A DNA stretch of 64,000 bases, from the NCBI RefSeq assembly GCF_032362555.1, contig NC_083516.1:8767001-8831000 (forward strand), written 5' to 3'. The notes beneath the pieces are model-generated. The model saw nothing but the letters and a program-made list of their open reading frames with translations. It was not told the origin of the DNA and did no database searches. The position numbers and the translations under genes are program-made. Shown here piece by piece: positions 52,203-62,899 of this stretch (positions are counted from its first letter, which is position 1; the number at the start of each line of letters is the position of its first letter). Origin of the DNA: Amyelois transitella (Eukaryota > Arthropoda > Insecta > Lepidoptera > Pyralidae).

Positions 52203-52460
52203 TTAGTGGTCATATATTAATCCGATTTCTGTAATGATGTCAGTCCCGTGTGAATATCCAGGAATATCTCGGGCGGGTCTGTCCCTGTGCCGATGTTGAT
52301 CATAATAGGTCTTCCAGTTCTCGGACTTGACATAGATAGGTCCTGAATAGGTCGGAGAAGCGTAGACCGACAGAGGGCAGGGCAGGAATAGAACCGCCGC
52401 ATTTAGATCAAATTTGAAAGGTAAAGACCACGCATATGTCCAACAGTGAACGCTGAAATG
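52203..52460 (-). CDS. Candidate terminal exon, 85 codons, unknown product
   Basis: Read on the minus strand, a strong acceptor (TTTTCCGCTTCTTCTCAG) is followed in phase 0 by an open frame: HFSVHCWTYAWSLPF, then VYASPTYSGPIYVKSENW and YYDQHRHRDRPARDI, ending IYDH before TAA. The region is more GC-rich than its flanks. A second frame is also open (for example TGTDPPEIFLDIHTG). No partner exon was found; 53.9-54.2 kb is the nearest candidate. It could be a chance frame. Confidence 0.3.
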   Translation of the reverse strand, partial: HFSVHCWTYAWSLPFKFDLNAAVLFLPCPLSVYASPTYSGPIYVKSENWKTYYDQHRHRDRPARDIPGYSHGTDIITEIGLIYDH

Positions 52461-52749
52461 CTGAGAAGAAGCGGAAAATATTAATTTTAGAACATTACAA
52501 AACCCCCGCAAATTCTGCATCCCACCAGAAAATTGAAGAAGGTATGCAGTTTATTGGCAAACATTACTCTAGTTCCTGTGGCATCGCTCTAAAATTATTT
52601 ATAGATTGTGACGCAAACTGCACGTAGGAATACAGACACAAAGTAAAGTTACATCGAATGCTGTAGCAATGAATTAGAATTGCAATCGATTTTACTAGGC
52701 ATCCGTAGTGGATGAGTCCCAGTTAATTTTCAGAACAATTTTATAATTG

Positions 52750-52920
52750 GGCCAATTCAGCTTAACATGGCCTAGTCTAGTGACACGTAGTAGTAGTAGC
52801 CAATTCAGATTCGGATAGCTAGTTATTGCCTCAAAGAAAATTCCAAGTTTATCAGCTATCCCTTAGTCTCATTCATTCATGGGAGAGAGTTAGAGTGGTC
52901 CTATTCTAAAGGGCCAGGAA
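52750..52920 (-). mobile_element. Very worn SINE-like element
   Basis: CCAATTCAGCTTAACATGGCC, then CTATCCCTTAGTC and GAGTTAGAGTGGTCCTATTC. Confidence 0.45.
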
Positions 52921-52989
52921 TTCAAATCAATTCAAATCAAATCTTTGACATTTCGTAAAACTATTTTCATGTTTCAGAGAACTCCATTC

Positions 52990-53880
52990 GGTGATTTATG
53001 CGTTTCACAGAAATATTGAACTTGAAATAAATAAATTTTATTTTCTTAAAGATCTCTGTGTTTGTATTTATCAATTCTCAAGGGACTCAAAAGTACAGTT
53101 TTGAATTATGCCTGAAGCTAATAATGTAGAACTATTCCTCTGGATTCTAATTATTTTGTGACAGTGAAAGGAAGACCTGTTTCGCTATGCAAATAGCTAC
53201 TACTCGTGCATTAGAAGGAATCGATTCAGTCAACATTTGCGACACGGATTTGTCAAGTATGCATTTTGTACCTTGTACCTACTACCGGTATAACTAATGA
53301 TTTTTTTAACAAAGCTGCTCTCATTCACACGACCCTTTGCTTTAACTTTGTAATCATTGTCACACACAAAAACACCAAAGCACAGCGGTATTTAAACATT
53401 GCTCTTATATAGCGATTTCGCTGAGAAACTTATTTATATTTTTGGAAGAACGGTAATGATATATATGTATATCTTTATTCTTATTTATGCATGTATATTA
53501 ATAAAACATTTGTGTTTTCTTTTAATACTCTTTAATTGACACCGCATTATTTATCTGTTTGCTATTTCCTAAAGGTTGACTGACCTATTGTACATTTAAT
53601 TAACATTACATAATACATATTACATAATACATTTAATTAATAAAGTTTTAAATAAATAAAACTTATAAAAAAGTAACTTTGTCTTTTAATTTCTCCAATT
53701 CGAACACCTGAATTTTGAATCTAAATAATTTCAAATTCTTAATTCACCAGAACCTCTAGAAAACGATTCCACGAATCTTGTGTCATTAAGCAAACAACTG
53801 ATCCGCAGCGCAAGACAAAATTAAAACTTCTGGAAGAATAAAATAAAATAACTGAACCGAAAGTTATATTTCAAAGTTTT
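52990..53880. other. Gene-free AT-rich DNA
   Basis: No repeat copy or coding segment recognised. Confidence 0.3.
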
Positions 53881-53890
53881 ATCGGTTGCT

Positions 53891-54184
53891 CTACTTCATA
53901 CAGTTCAAGGATGGCCGTCGTAGATACTGGTTACCTACTGTGTTAAATCGCCGCATTGATCGCATAACACAGATTTGAGTTACCAGGCTCGCATGAAATT
54001 GAAGAGCACTTGCATCCAATAAAGACCATCGAAGAGACAACTCGAGCCGGCGCGATCTGGTGTTGATAAGACTTCGACCCTCTTTGTTCTGCGCTGTCCA
54101 GCCAGCCCATTTATAGCCATAATGAGCGACGAGTTTATTGTCAATTACCAAGATTGCAGGAGCACTTATAGGTTGCTGCGTCAT
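53891..54184 (-). other. GC-richer segment with open frame and TATA-like site
   Basis: Minus-strand frame including HYGYKWAGWTAQNKEGRSL and RSRRLELSLRWSLLDASAL. The same strand carries CTATAAATGGGC near 54110, and a CCTGGTAACT donor-like site at about 53987. It could be a promoter with first exon or a chance frame. Confidence 0.25.
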
Positions 54185-54239
54185 GCGACATTCCTCGTAC
54201 TTTGTATAAAGTTAGGAATTTGTTTTCCTAGTTACATAA

Positions 54240-57200
54240 TCGTTATAATGTTTGCCCTGGATAGTCTGTTGGTTTAGGCGAGTTCGAACAAATTATAGGG
54301 GCAATTTTATCTATATCTTTGCCTATTCTTTGCTTCTCGTTATTAATATCTACGAGTATAATATTTTCCAAATTATTAACTAACATGTAAAATGTTTTAA
54401 TATGCGTTTATTATTTTTTTTGTGTTAAAAAATATGTTGTGATAAATTACGACAAGTATTTTTACACAAATTTGGAACTCAGTTTGTATAAGCTGATGAT
54501 CTAGTCTGTGCAATTGATCGAATAATTATGTAACGGTTATTATTATTTTTTTCTCTATCAAAACGGATTGATTTATGAACCTTTGAAGTATAACACCAGT
54601 TATCTATACAGCATCGTATTACTTCGTGTCGTCCTTATATCTGACAGAAACCGTTCACGCTTGCTCGTTATGTGGGACGCAGTTATTTGTTACCGTTTCC
54701 TTTCCGTGCTCCAGTTGCAGATAAAGGATTTAAATAATATTTCATTCCAACTGTACTGCAAGTCTGCAAATACTCAACGGTTTTGAACTGTCTGTAAATT
54801 TATTGTACGCGTATGATTCTCGCGAAGCGCAATTTATTCTGATAAAGTACAGGATTTCGTCGATTGGTAACAGTTGCAGATAAAATCGATTTGATTTGAG
54901 AGTTTATCCACTAAGATTTTTTTTTATAAAAAAAAAATTATATAACATTTAATCTCGCTAGTAGATACGATGGATAAAAACACAAATCCAGGATTGCTTT
55001 TGAAACACATTTTATTCGGCGCTTAAAATTAAAATATCAATTAAGTTGAAGAAAATTGTCGCTTAGTTTAACAAAAAGTTGTCATAAGTTCATACATAAT
55101 ATTCATAGACATATAGACTTCGAGACCACGTAACAAAGAAACTTTCAAAGGATGAAGTGTGTCAATGAATATAAGACATTTCAAAAGGCAAATACGTTTT
55201 AAGCAGACTTTTGCAGCTGAAACTGATAGTTCGGAAGCTAACAGGAAAGAATCAGATGCGACCTAGGCCGAGAGGTCAACTCGGGTCGCTCCAGCCTTAA
55301 CTAGGTCACAGGTTATTGCTTCGCCGCACCAATGGGAACCAAAATAAACTGGTTTAAATTATAAATGGCATGCACGGATTGTAATGGTTGCGATGGGTCG
55401 ATTAATACTGTGGTTTTGTACATGTTTATATATCATATTATTTTGTTATTATGTTTCAAAAACGGGGTGATGTCTGGCAAAGCTAGGCTATTTAGGCTAG
55501 GATATTTAAACAAATTCACCATATGTTTTTTTTTAGAATTAGGGCCTGATTATAATTATCGTGGTTAGTACCTATTTCTTATATGGACGACATAGACCTG
55601 TTTATTTTATTATTCTTAAAAACGAGTAGGTACTAATAGATCATGTAGGTACCTAAATATTTTTGTTCACTGAATATAAAAATGGACGATCACGAGGAAA
55701 GAGTATTTGTGGAATTCCTCAAGATACCTTTGGAACATGCGTGGTTTTACAGTTCATACAATTTTAAGCACTCGTTAGTTCAGATAGTGCCACACAAAGA
55801 ACTCGAGTTACCAGGAGAGCAGAAATCAATAAGAAGTGTGTCGGCTTTGTTTTGAGAGATGCAGGTGAAGCCGAGGGCACGAGGTCAAGCGCCGGCCTCC
55901 CCTGCTCCTAACAGAATATAGGTCGGCTCGCTATACTGCCATTCAGCAACGTAAGCGTGTCAGTAAACATTCACAAAAATAGTTTTGCGGCAGAACCCGT
56001 TCCTTGTTTATGTTAATAATTTTCGCACGTGGATTTGTTCGTATTGTATTTAAGGCGATTTTCTTTGAAGACGATTTCCTGTTCGGTTTACGGGAAAATG
56101 TTCACTTTTAACATTATTTTACGGAACGCCATGGTTTGATGGTTTATTCTTGTTTCTTTAATTTTGGCAGAAGGTTATCATTTTCTTACCATCACTTACT
56201 ACGTTTCGGCAGTTCCTTCTATGCGGGATAAGTTGAAATAATAAGAGAGCAGATTGAATTTACCAGACAGAAATACATGACTTTAATCTAGGCATAGAGA
56301 CCCTTATCGAATATACTGAAGCTGAGGTCGGGCATTCACCTCGTCTGGTCTACTTAAAATTAATTTAAGATATAGAAAATTGTTTGACGACCTCGCCCGA
56401 TTACCCTTAAGATGTCTGCACAATATATAATTACAAGCTTTGGCGCGGGGCTTCGCTCCTGTGGAAAATTCAAAAGAAAGTGGCGTATGTCACTCCTGAA
56501 GGTCTATCCTCTAGTTGTGCTAAATTTCGTGAAAATCAATTCAGTTGTTTTTGAGTTTATTCGTTACAAACATACAAAAAGCTTTTCTCTTTATTAAGAG
56601 TGGGTGGATGTAAATGATAACAGACTTTTCGCGTGTACAAGTATCTTACCCACTAGAAAAGTAGTTTGCTCCGCGATGATAGGTAACCTTACCTACCCTA
56701 TTTCCTTTTTAACAGTCTCACAGAATACAGAAATCTCATGTAATTTCCCTCAACTACGTATGTATATACGTAAACTTGATTTAAATATTTTTCACACACG
56801 CTTTCACACGTTATAATATTAGTATGAATGTGCTGTGGATTTAACTTTTCCACAGTCTTCAATAACGATATATTATTATATATAACTAACAAACGATTCC
56901 CCGCCAAAACTCTGAAGGTAAGGCGAATTAAGATAAGTATCTACCGAAAAAACTAGGTGAAAACTTTGAAATTCTTAGGAAAACGGGAAAAACTTGGGTT
57001 ATCTCGTCTCTCATGTTAGACATTTTTTTTTAGTATAGTTTATACATAAACGTGAAAGTTTGTGACATACATGTGCTGTGAAAATCTTTGTTAAAGTTTT
57101 TTAGGTCGGCTACTTGGCACAAGACATGGAAACTTAACAATTTTTGATGCACTACTTCTACTTCTTCATCCATTGTGTTTTTTATTCAACACTAAAAAAA

Positions 57201-57340
57201 ACGAAAAATCCCGTTAGTTTTCGAAGAAGATAAAATTTAAGACTAGGAGAAGATTTTCGCTCTTGCTTTCTCTTCACATAGAATCTTCATTCTAAATTTG
57301 AATTTTAAATCCCCAGGCCCAGCAGTTTGGGCTGTACGTT
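54240..57340. other. Gene-free AT-rich DNA
   Basis: No assembled gene. A 57-codon frame from ATG 55682 (MDDHEERVFVEFLKIPLEHA onward) looks protein-like but has no partner or motif. 56440-56600 holds a Helitron-like scrap (TTTGGCGCGGGGCTTCGC, GTGAAAATCAATTCAGTTG). Confidence 0.3.
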
Positions 57341-57349
57341 ATGTAAGTC

Positions 57350-57455
57350 AATCAGTGTTCTCTTTTAGATTTCCGCTTTTTATTACGACATGAAACGATA
57401 GTTTCCCGCGCGATAAAAACGGCGTGGCGCTCGCCATGCCACGGGTGCTGAATGC
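57350..57455. mobile_element. Fold-back (MITE-like) element, copy 3 (partial)
   Basis: CTTTTTATTACGACATGAAACGATAG, then CGCGCGATAAAAACGGCG and TGGCGCTCGCCATGCCACGG: the right half of the element seen at 1.3 and 41.7 kb. Confidence 0.5.
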
Positions 57456-57762
57456 GATCTGATAGCATTACAATATAATTGTAAACATGTCACTTAAAAG
57501 GCTGAAGGATCTTAAACATATTGTGTGTTTAACTTTGAGTACATTTCCCGATCTGCATGAGTGTGGCGGCGGGCCTGTTTGCTACGCATTTTATTATTTG
57601 ATCCGTACAAGAAACTACAAAATGAACGGAGTTAGCATGTTAAAAATTAACATGCATTTCTGTTGGTAAACTTTCAATCATTTGAATAAATGGCAATAAA
57701 ATAAAATATCAAAGATAACTGTTTAAAACGTCGATAAATAGAAACTTAACATTCATTCGTTC

Positions 57763-57928
57763 ATTCATATAATCACGTCTATATCCCTTGCGGGGTAGAC
57801 AGAGCCAACAGTCTTGAAGAGACTGATAGTCCACGTTCAGCTGTTTAGCTTTATGATAGAATTGAGATTCAAATAGTGACAGGTTGCTAGCCCATCGCCT
57901 AAATAAGAATTCCAAGTTTATAAGCCTA
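57763..57928 (-). mobile_element. SINE-like element, 5'-truncated
   Basis: ATATAATCACGTCTATATCC to CCAAGTTTATAAGCCTATCC on the plus strand. The (CATA)n tail has decayed to TTCATTCATTCATAT. Confidence 0.75.
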
Positions 57929-58013
57929 TCCATGATTCTTAACAAAAAATATATAAATTTGTAGTACCAAAATTAATCAAATAACAGTATATTCGCAATA
58001 GAAGTTAAATAAA

Positions 58014-58088
58014 ATAATAATAATATAATAAATAATATAATAAATAATATATAATAAATAATATAATAAAAAATAATATAATAAAATT
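58014..58088. repeat. AT-only filler between target duplication and LINE
   Basis: 75 bp of AATAATATAATAAAT-type repeats, without G or C, lying between the left target duplication and the first LINE base. Confidence 0.85.
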
Positions 58089-59061
58089 AGGCAAGGATGT
58101 GTTGCGTCACCGTGGCTGTTCAACCTATTTATGGATAGCTGTTTGACAGATTTGAAAGAGTCTAAAAGTGGATTAAGGATGAATGAGTTACTCGTCAAAT
58201 GTCTGCTCTATGCCGACGATCAGGTTATACTGGCGTCATCAGCGGAGGAGTTACAGGAGATGGTAAACTGTATGCATGAAGCTTTAAAAGAGAAAGGAAT
58301 GAAAGTGAACGTAAGTAAAACTAAAACACTGGTTTTTGAAATGGAGAAAGAAATGACAGCATGTAATATTTTGATTGGAGGAGAAAAAGTGGAGCAAGTG
58401 AAAGAGTTTGTATATCTAGGATCAAAGTTTACATCAGATGGCAAGTATGATAGTGATATTGAAAGGAGAGTGAACGCGGGGAACATGGTGAATGGAGCTT
58501 TGCATGCCTTTATGAGCAGTCAGAAACTATCCAAAAAGGCTCGACTGGCTGTGCACAGGGGCATGTTGGTCCCGACATTAATGTATGGGAGTGAAAGTTG
58601 GGTATGGCAAAAGAAGCATGAAAGCAGAATAAATGCAGTGGAAATGAGAGCGTTAAGGAGTATGATGGGTGTGAAATTGAGTGACAGGATAAGGAACAGC
58701 GTGATAAGGGAATGTTGTGATGTGAAAGAAGATGTAGTTACAGGAATAGAAAAGGGTATGTTAAGATGGTTCGGTCATGTGGAGAGGATGAATGAAAGCA
58801 GGTTGACTAAGCAGATATACAAGGAGAGTGTGGAGGGAAAGGTCGGAGTGGGAAGACCTAGACGAACGTATCTTGATCAAATTAAGGACGTCCTGGTAAA
58901 GGGTCAGGTCAAAAGTACCCGAAACCGCCGAGCTTGTATGAAGAGAGTTATGAATGTGGACGAAGCGAAAGAAGTATGCAGAGATCGTGGCAAGTGGAAA
59001 GAGGTAGTCTCTGCCTACCCCTCCGGGAAAGAGGCGTGATTTTATGTATGTATGTATGTAT
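58089..59061 (+). mobile_element. RTE-type non-LTR retrotransposon, 5'-truncated, open reading frame intact
   Basis: 316 codons stay open from RQGCVASPWLF to a TGA at 59037-59039. Order: RT core motif RQGC..SPWLFNLFMD, catalytic YADD with QVILASSAEEL, FVYLGSKFTSDGK, LMYGSESWVWQKKHESR, RWFGHVERM, GRPRRTYLDQI, and a C-terminal tail KWKEVVSAYPSGKEA. This is the RT-thumb arrangement of RTE-clade LINEs, which also have very short 3' UTRs with simple-repeat tails, as here (about 5 bp then (ATGT)n). The endonuclease and N-terminal RT are missing, so this copy cannot move itself. The 13-bp duplication GAAGTTAAATAAA (58001-58013 and 59062-59074) brackets it with the AT filler. Confidence 0.9.
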
Positions 59062-59074
59062 GAAGTTAAATAAA

Positions 59075-60180
59075 TCTACGGGCGCACTTTAAGAGGATTT
59101 CCCGAAATTCCTGCTGGAACAGAAATTAACGAGATTTTTCTTTTTACGCCGGTGGAGCCGCCAGCATACTTTAGGAAGTAGTAAAAAAAGCGCAGCTTAT
59201 TTCAATAGGAATTTCTAACAGCGTACTCGTAAAAATTCTAATATTCTTGGATTTATATCAACTTTATCTTATGTTCGTCATTTGAAGCATACTTTTATGA
59301 TCTCCATTTGTTTATTGCTCCTTAAAATCCCAGTGATTTATGCCATATTGTGAGCCCATGCGCCTGTTCCGTTGCAGCGATGCAATGACCTTCCACAAAA
59401 CCTCTTTGTTCGATAAAAGTCCTCAAATAATATTAATAATAAATAAACAACGTCTGCAGGAATAAAGACCGAAGTTTATGCCATGATCTTCCATCGTTTG
59501 TTAGGTTATGAATGTTATGGTTTCATAACCACTTTACATATTTATTTTTACGTATCTTTAATCAAGTTGATTTCCATAAAAATTCCTTACTTTTAAACCG
59601 TGTATTATTGCAAGATTTCTTAAAAATTTATATTATAAAATAACACCTCTTTTCTTGAATTTTTCTACATCTTTTCACACATTTGGAAAGTTTGATTTTT
59701 CTGAGCATCGATCCCAGACATTTTAGGTAACAAATGTGCTTGTTAAAAGTCTTCAGTTTGTAATAACAATGATTTCTATTTGTAAATGAAGACCCATCTT
59801 TCTGCGAATAGGATAATTTAGTCAAGTAAATTACTCTACGATACCAAAAATATTCCAAATAAAAACAAGCATATACGTAGAATATGCTGTTATGTGCACA
59901 AAGCGCCTTTGAAATGAGGCTTGTTTATTAAGCGCGCAAAATATGCTCCACTTTACTATACTTATATGCATCACTAAATATACTTTTGTGCAATTATAAT
60001 AAGAAGTTTTAAATACGTAGATCAAGGGAATGACCCTAAACTGAAATGACTTTTGTTTCAACAAATTAAAGACAAAGTTATAATCATTTATCGCATTTTA
60101 TCTTTTTGCTTCGCATACGGGGGAGTTTATAATTTATACTGTACAGAAAAGCATAAGCATAACTAAATGATGGAATTGAT
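59075..60180. other. Gene-free AT-rich DNA
   Basis: A worn repeat block (GAGGATTTCCCGAAATTCC) at 59090-59170; otherwise nothing recognised. Confidence 0.3.
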
Positions 60181-60239
60181 ATTAATAGGTATATTGACAG
60201 GCTAGACATCCCTTAGTCACCTTTTACGACACGAAACTA

Positions 60240-60400
60240 AGTTCATTTGTTTGTTAGGCACCTCTTCACGGGTACAATCAATTTCGATCTAGTAAAAACT
60301 ATAGTTCTCGTAAAAAATCGCGAAAAATCTGTATTCTTTTACAGGTGGCGCTAAATTTGTGGCGTTCGTTCGTGGCGCGTAAAAGCTAGTGTTATCATAA
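60240..60400 (+). mobile_element. Helitron-like inner fragment
   Basis: TTTGTTTGTTAGGCACCTC, TAGTAAAAACTATAGTTCTCG, CAGGTGGCGCTAAATTTGTGG, GCGCGTAAAAGCTAGTG. Same block order as 13560-13892. Confidence 0.55.
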
Positions 60401-60581
60401 AGTCCATCTTATACGGTCTCTTCGTAAATTGCACCCCTATACCAATGTTACCATGGGGATGAGTTAATGTAGTGGCTGTGTTATCAGTACATCGCATATT
60501 TATAGAGTTTCCGGGATGCCGGCGTCCCTTGAATTATTCACCGCAGAGAAGGCAGTCTCGTTATTACGTAGCTATCTTGCT

Positions 60582-60748
60582 ATACATACATACATACGTA
60601 TAATCATGACAAGTATATGACCTTTGCGGGGAAGACTGAACCAACGGTCTTGAAAAGACTGAACGGCCGCGTTCAGCTTGGTTGAGATTATAGTAATTAG
60701 CTAAATTAGCATTAGCAACCTGTCACTATTTGAATCTCAATTCCATTC
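60582..60748. mobile_element. Worn SINE-like element with orientation switch
   Basis: Up to about 60705 it reads as a minus-strand 3' part (CATACATACATACGTATAATC). 60707-60748 reads in plus orientation (TAGCAACCTGTCACTATTTG). Possibly another 5' inversion or two copies. Confidence 0.6.
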
Positions 60749-60758
60749 AAAGTGAAGC

Positions 60759-60908
60759 GTAGCATAGTGTATCGTTCGTAGCATCGTGTAGTGATCGTAG
60801 CATCGTGTAGCGGTCGTAGCATCGTGTAGCGATCGTAGCATCATGTAACGTTCGTAGCATCGTGTAGCGATCGTAGTATCGTGTAGCATTCGTAGCATCG
60901 TGTAGCGT
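60759..60908 (+). repeat. 19-bp tandem repeat, about 8 copies
   Basis: Unit GTAGCATCGTGTAGCGATC with variants at the last six positions. 150 bp, no net length change between units. Confidence 0.88.
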
Positions 60909-61000
60909 AAACTTAAATGTACACAAATTATAATCGTTACTATATGACTATTTTACGTATTTATATAAATTTAACTACATGACTTTATTTGGTGTTACAG

Positions 61001-61042
61001 GTATGTCCTTTAAACGTGTGCGAGGGCGAATCCAAGGAAAGG
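61001..61042 (+). CDS. Candidate 42-bp internal exon
   Basis: Acceptor TTTGGTGTTACAG and donor GGTAAGAAAT enclose 42 bp that stay open in phase 0 (VCPLNVCEGESKER). No partner exon is in the window. Splice sites are good, but a short segment like this can arise by chance. Confidence 0.25.
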
Positions 61043-61147
61043 GTAAGAAATATAATTGATTCAGAAGTTAAATAATCTTAGCATAATGACTTTCGGTTAG
61101 GCCATCATAGGTTTCCGGATATGCAATATGATTTAAGATACGTATAT

Positions 61148-61250
61148 TATAGGATCGTTGAGTTAGTATCTCGTAATATAAGTCTCGAACTTACTTCGAG
61201 GCTAACTCGATCTGAGTAATCTCGTATATATATTTTTATTTGTTTTACAT
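61148..61250 (+). mobile_element. tRNA-derived SINE, truncated body
   Basis: GGATCGTTGAGTTAGTATC to ATCTCGTATATATATTTTT: the 3' body of the SINE at 8027-8278 without its tRNA head. Confidence 0.75.
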
Positions 61251-61265
61251 ATATAAATCATTGAC

Positions 61266-61559
61266 TTATAGATATTTTAATTCGCTCATCCAGACTAGAG
61301 TCTGGAACTCATGTAGCGCTATCTCCTTCGTTCCGAACTTGTCCGGCCATGTATTCACGCGTTCTTTGTAGTCTAGACCAATGAAATTTGTTATTTTGTG
61401 GATATCCAGGCTAGACGGCACTCCTACGTCTGGAAACCAGACTGTATCTGTCTCTTTCGCACTTGGATCATTAAGTACATGCGTCCCGTTCTGTTCCCTG
61501 TAAATAACAGTGGGAACTTGGATCTCTTTGTTGTCTGCGCAGTCTCGCCTTGGTTCCAA
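61266..61559 (-). pseudogene. Candidate terminal exon or coding remnant, unknown family
   Basis: Minus-strand frame with protein-like composition: VPTVIYREQNGTHVLNDPS, DTVWFPDVGVPSSLDI, NFIGLDYKERVNTWPDKFG, ending WMSELKYL. No ATG starts it. CTGTTATTTACAG at about 61501 could be its splice acceptor. A neighbouring frame is open further upstream (61560-61700), so a frameshifted remnant of a mobile-element gene is also possible. I do not recognise it. Confidence 0.3.
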
Positions 61560-61834
61560 TAAATGTTGTTATACCGTTGTCTCGTCTGGAATTTGCAATG
61601 CTTTAGAGTCTTAAATAAATGGGAGAGCTTATGCAGGATTTTTAAAATTGGTCGCGGAAGTATTTTCTGCCAGTCAGATTTTTGGAAACTGTAAACAAAC
61701 AAAAAATTTGTTAGAGATGATAGCAAAAGTTTGTCATATGCAAAAAAAAAGAAAAGATTTTTGACTAGGTAACATAATACAGCCATAAAATAAAAATACG
61801 AAAAAGTAGTTTGTCTTTAATTTATATGGTGTTT

Positions 61835-61932
61835 GAATCTCAATGCCAAACAGATGAACGTGGCCCATCAGTCTTTTCGAAACGATTGGCTCTGTCTACC
61901 CCGCAAGGGATATAGACTTCATTGTATGTATG
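61835..61932 (+). mobile_element. SINE-like element, 3' part
   Basis: TTTGAATCTCAATGCCAAAC to GACTTCATTGTATGTATG. Confidence 0.7.
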
Positions 61933-62600
61933 TTATTTGTTTGTTTTAAATATCTTTATTGCACAGAAATTTACACAGTTACAAGAAAAAGTACATAGAA
62001 ATAAATCATTTATATGCGGCCTATTAACAAATAAAAAGAATATTCTATCCTGTCCTTTTCTTTTAAAAACCGGAAGAAATTTTTATTATAAGTTTAGTAG
62101 TATACTAATGCAGTTATCTCAATAATTGTCTATGATATGATCATATAAATAAAAAACACATATCTTATCTAACACAATAAACATTGCATGCTGGGTTCAG
62201 TCACCGCTTGTGCAAGCGCATCAATCTATCATGGGGATATTACATCTAATAAAGATAATTGGAGCCGCGTGGGTGTAGCCAGCTGCGTATAAATCACACC
62301 CTTCATTTGTAACACTTTCCCCGAACAATGGGTGTTTATTTTATGCAATGTTAGTTATTTTTCAGAAATCGCAAGGGGAATAACACTTACCCAATTTTCA
62401 TAAATATAATGCCTAAGAACTTGCTTCTTTCTATAGTCTAAAGAGGAGCTCGGAGTAAGCCTTTGGCCATCCTGGATTGAGTGATTCTGAACCTTTCCAG
62501 GGCAACCTATGTCAGTTAACACTATATTCACTGCAAAAAAGTTGAACCAAGCTGGGATTCCTGTTTCTTGTAAAAAGTATTTTTAAAGACTGTTGTATGG
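61933..62600. other. No gene recognised
   Basis: AT-rich. No motif-bearing frame or clear repeat. Confidence 0.3.
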
Positions 62601-62607
62601 AATAAAG

Positions 62608-62868
62608 ACATACATACATATGGTCACGTCTATATCCCTTGCGGGGTAGACAGAGTCAACATTCTTGAAAGGACTGAATGGCCAAGTTCAGCTATTTGGC
62701 GTAATGATAGAATTGAGATTCAAATACTGACAAGTTGCTAGCCCATCGCCTAAAAAAGAATCCCAAGTTTGTAAGCCTATCCCTTAATCGCCTTTTCCGA
62801 CATCCATGGGAAAGAGATGGAGTGGTCCTATTCTTTTTTGTATTGATGCCGGGAACCACGCGTGATTG
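62608..62868 (-). mobile_element. SINE-like element, full length
   Basis: Minus-strand copy from CATACATACATATGGTCACG to GATGCCGGGAACCACGCG; intact except for point changes. Confidence 0.82.
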
Positions 62869-62899
62869 TATTTATGTATGTTAACAGTCACTGAGATAA

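Noticed and set aside
58001..59074. Autonomous LINE
   Set aside because: The endonuclease and N-terminal reverse transcriptase are absent. The target duplication shows it inserted in truncated form.
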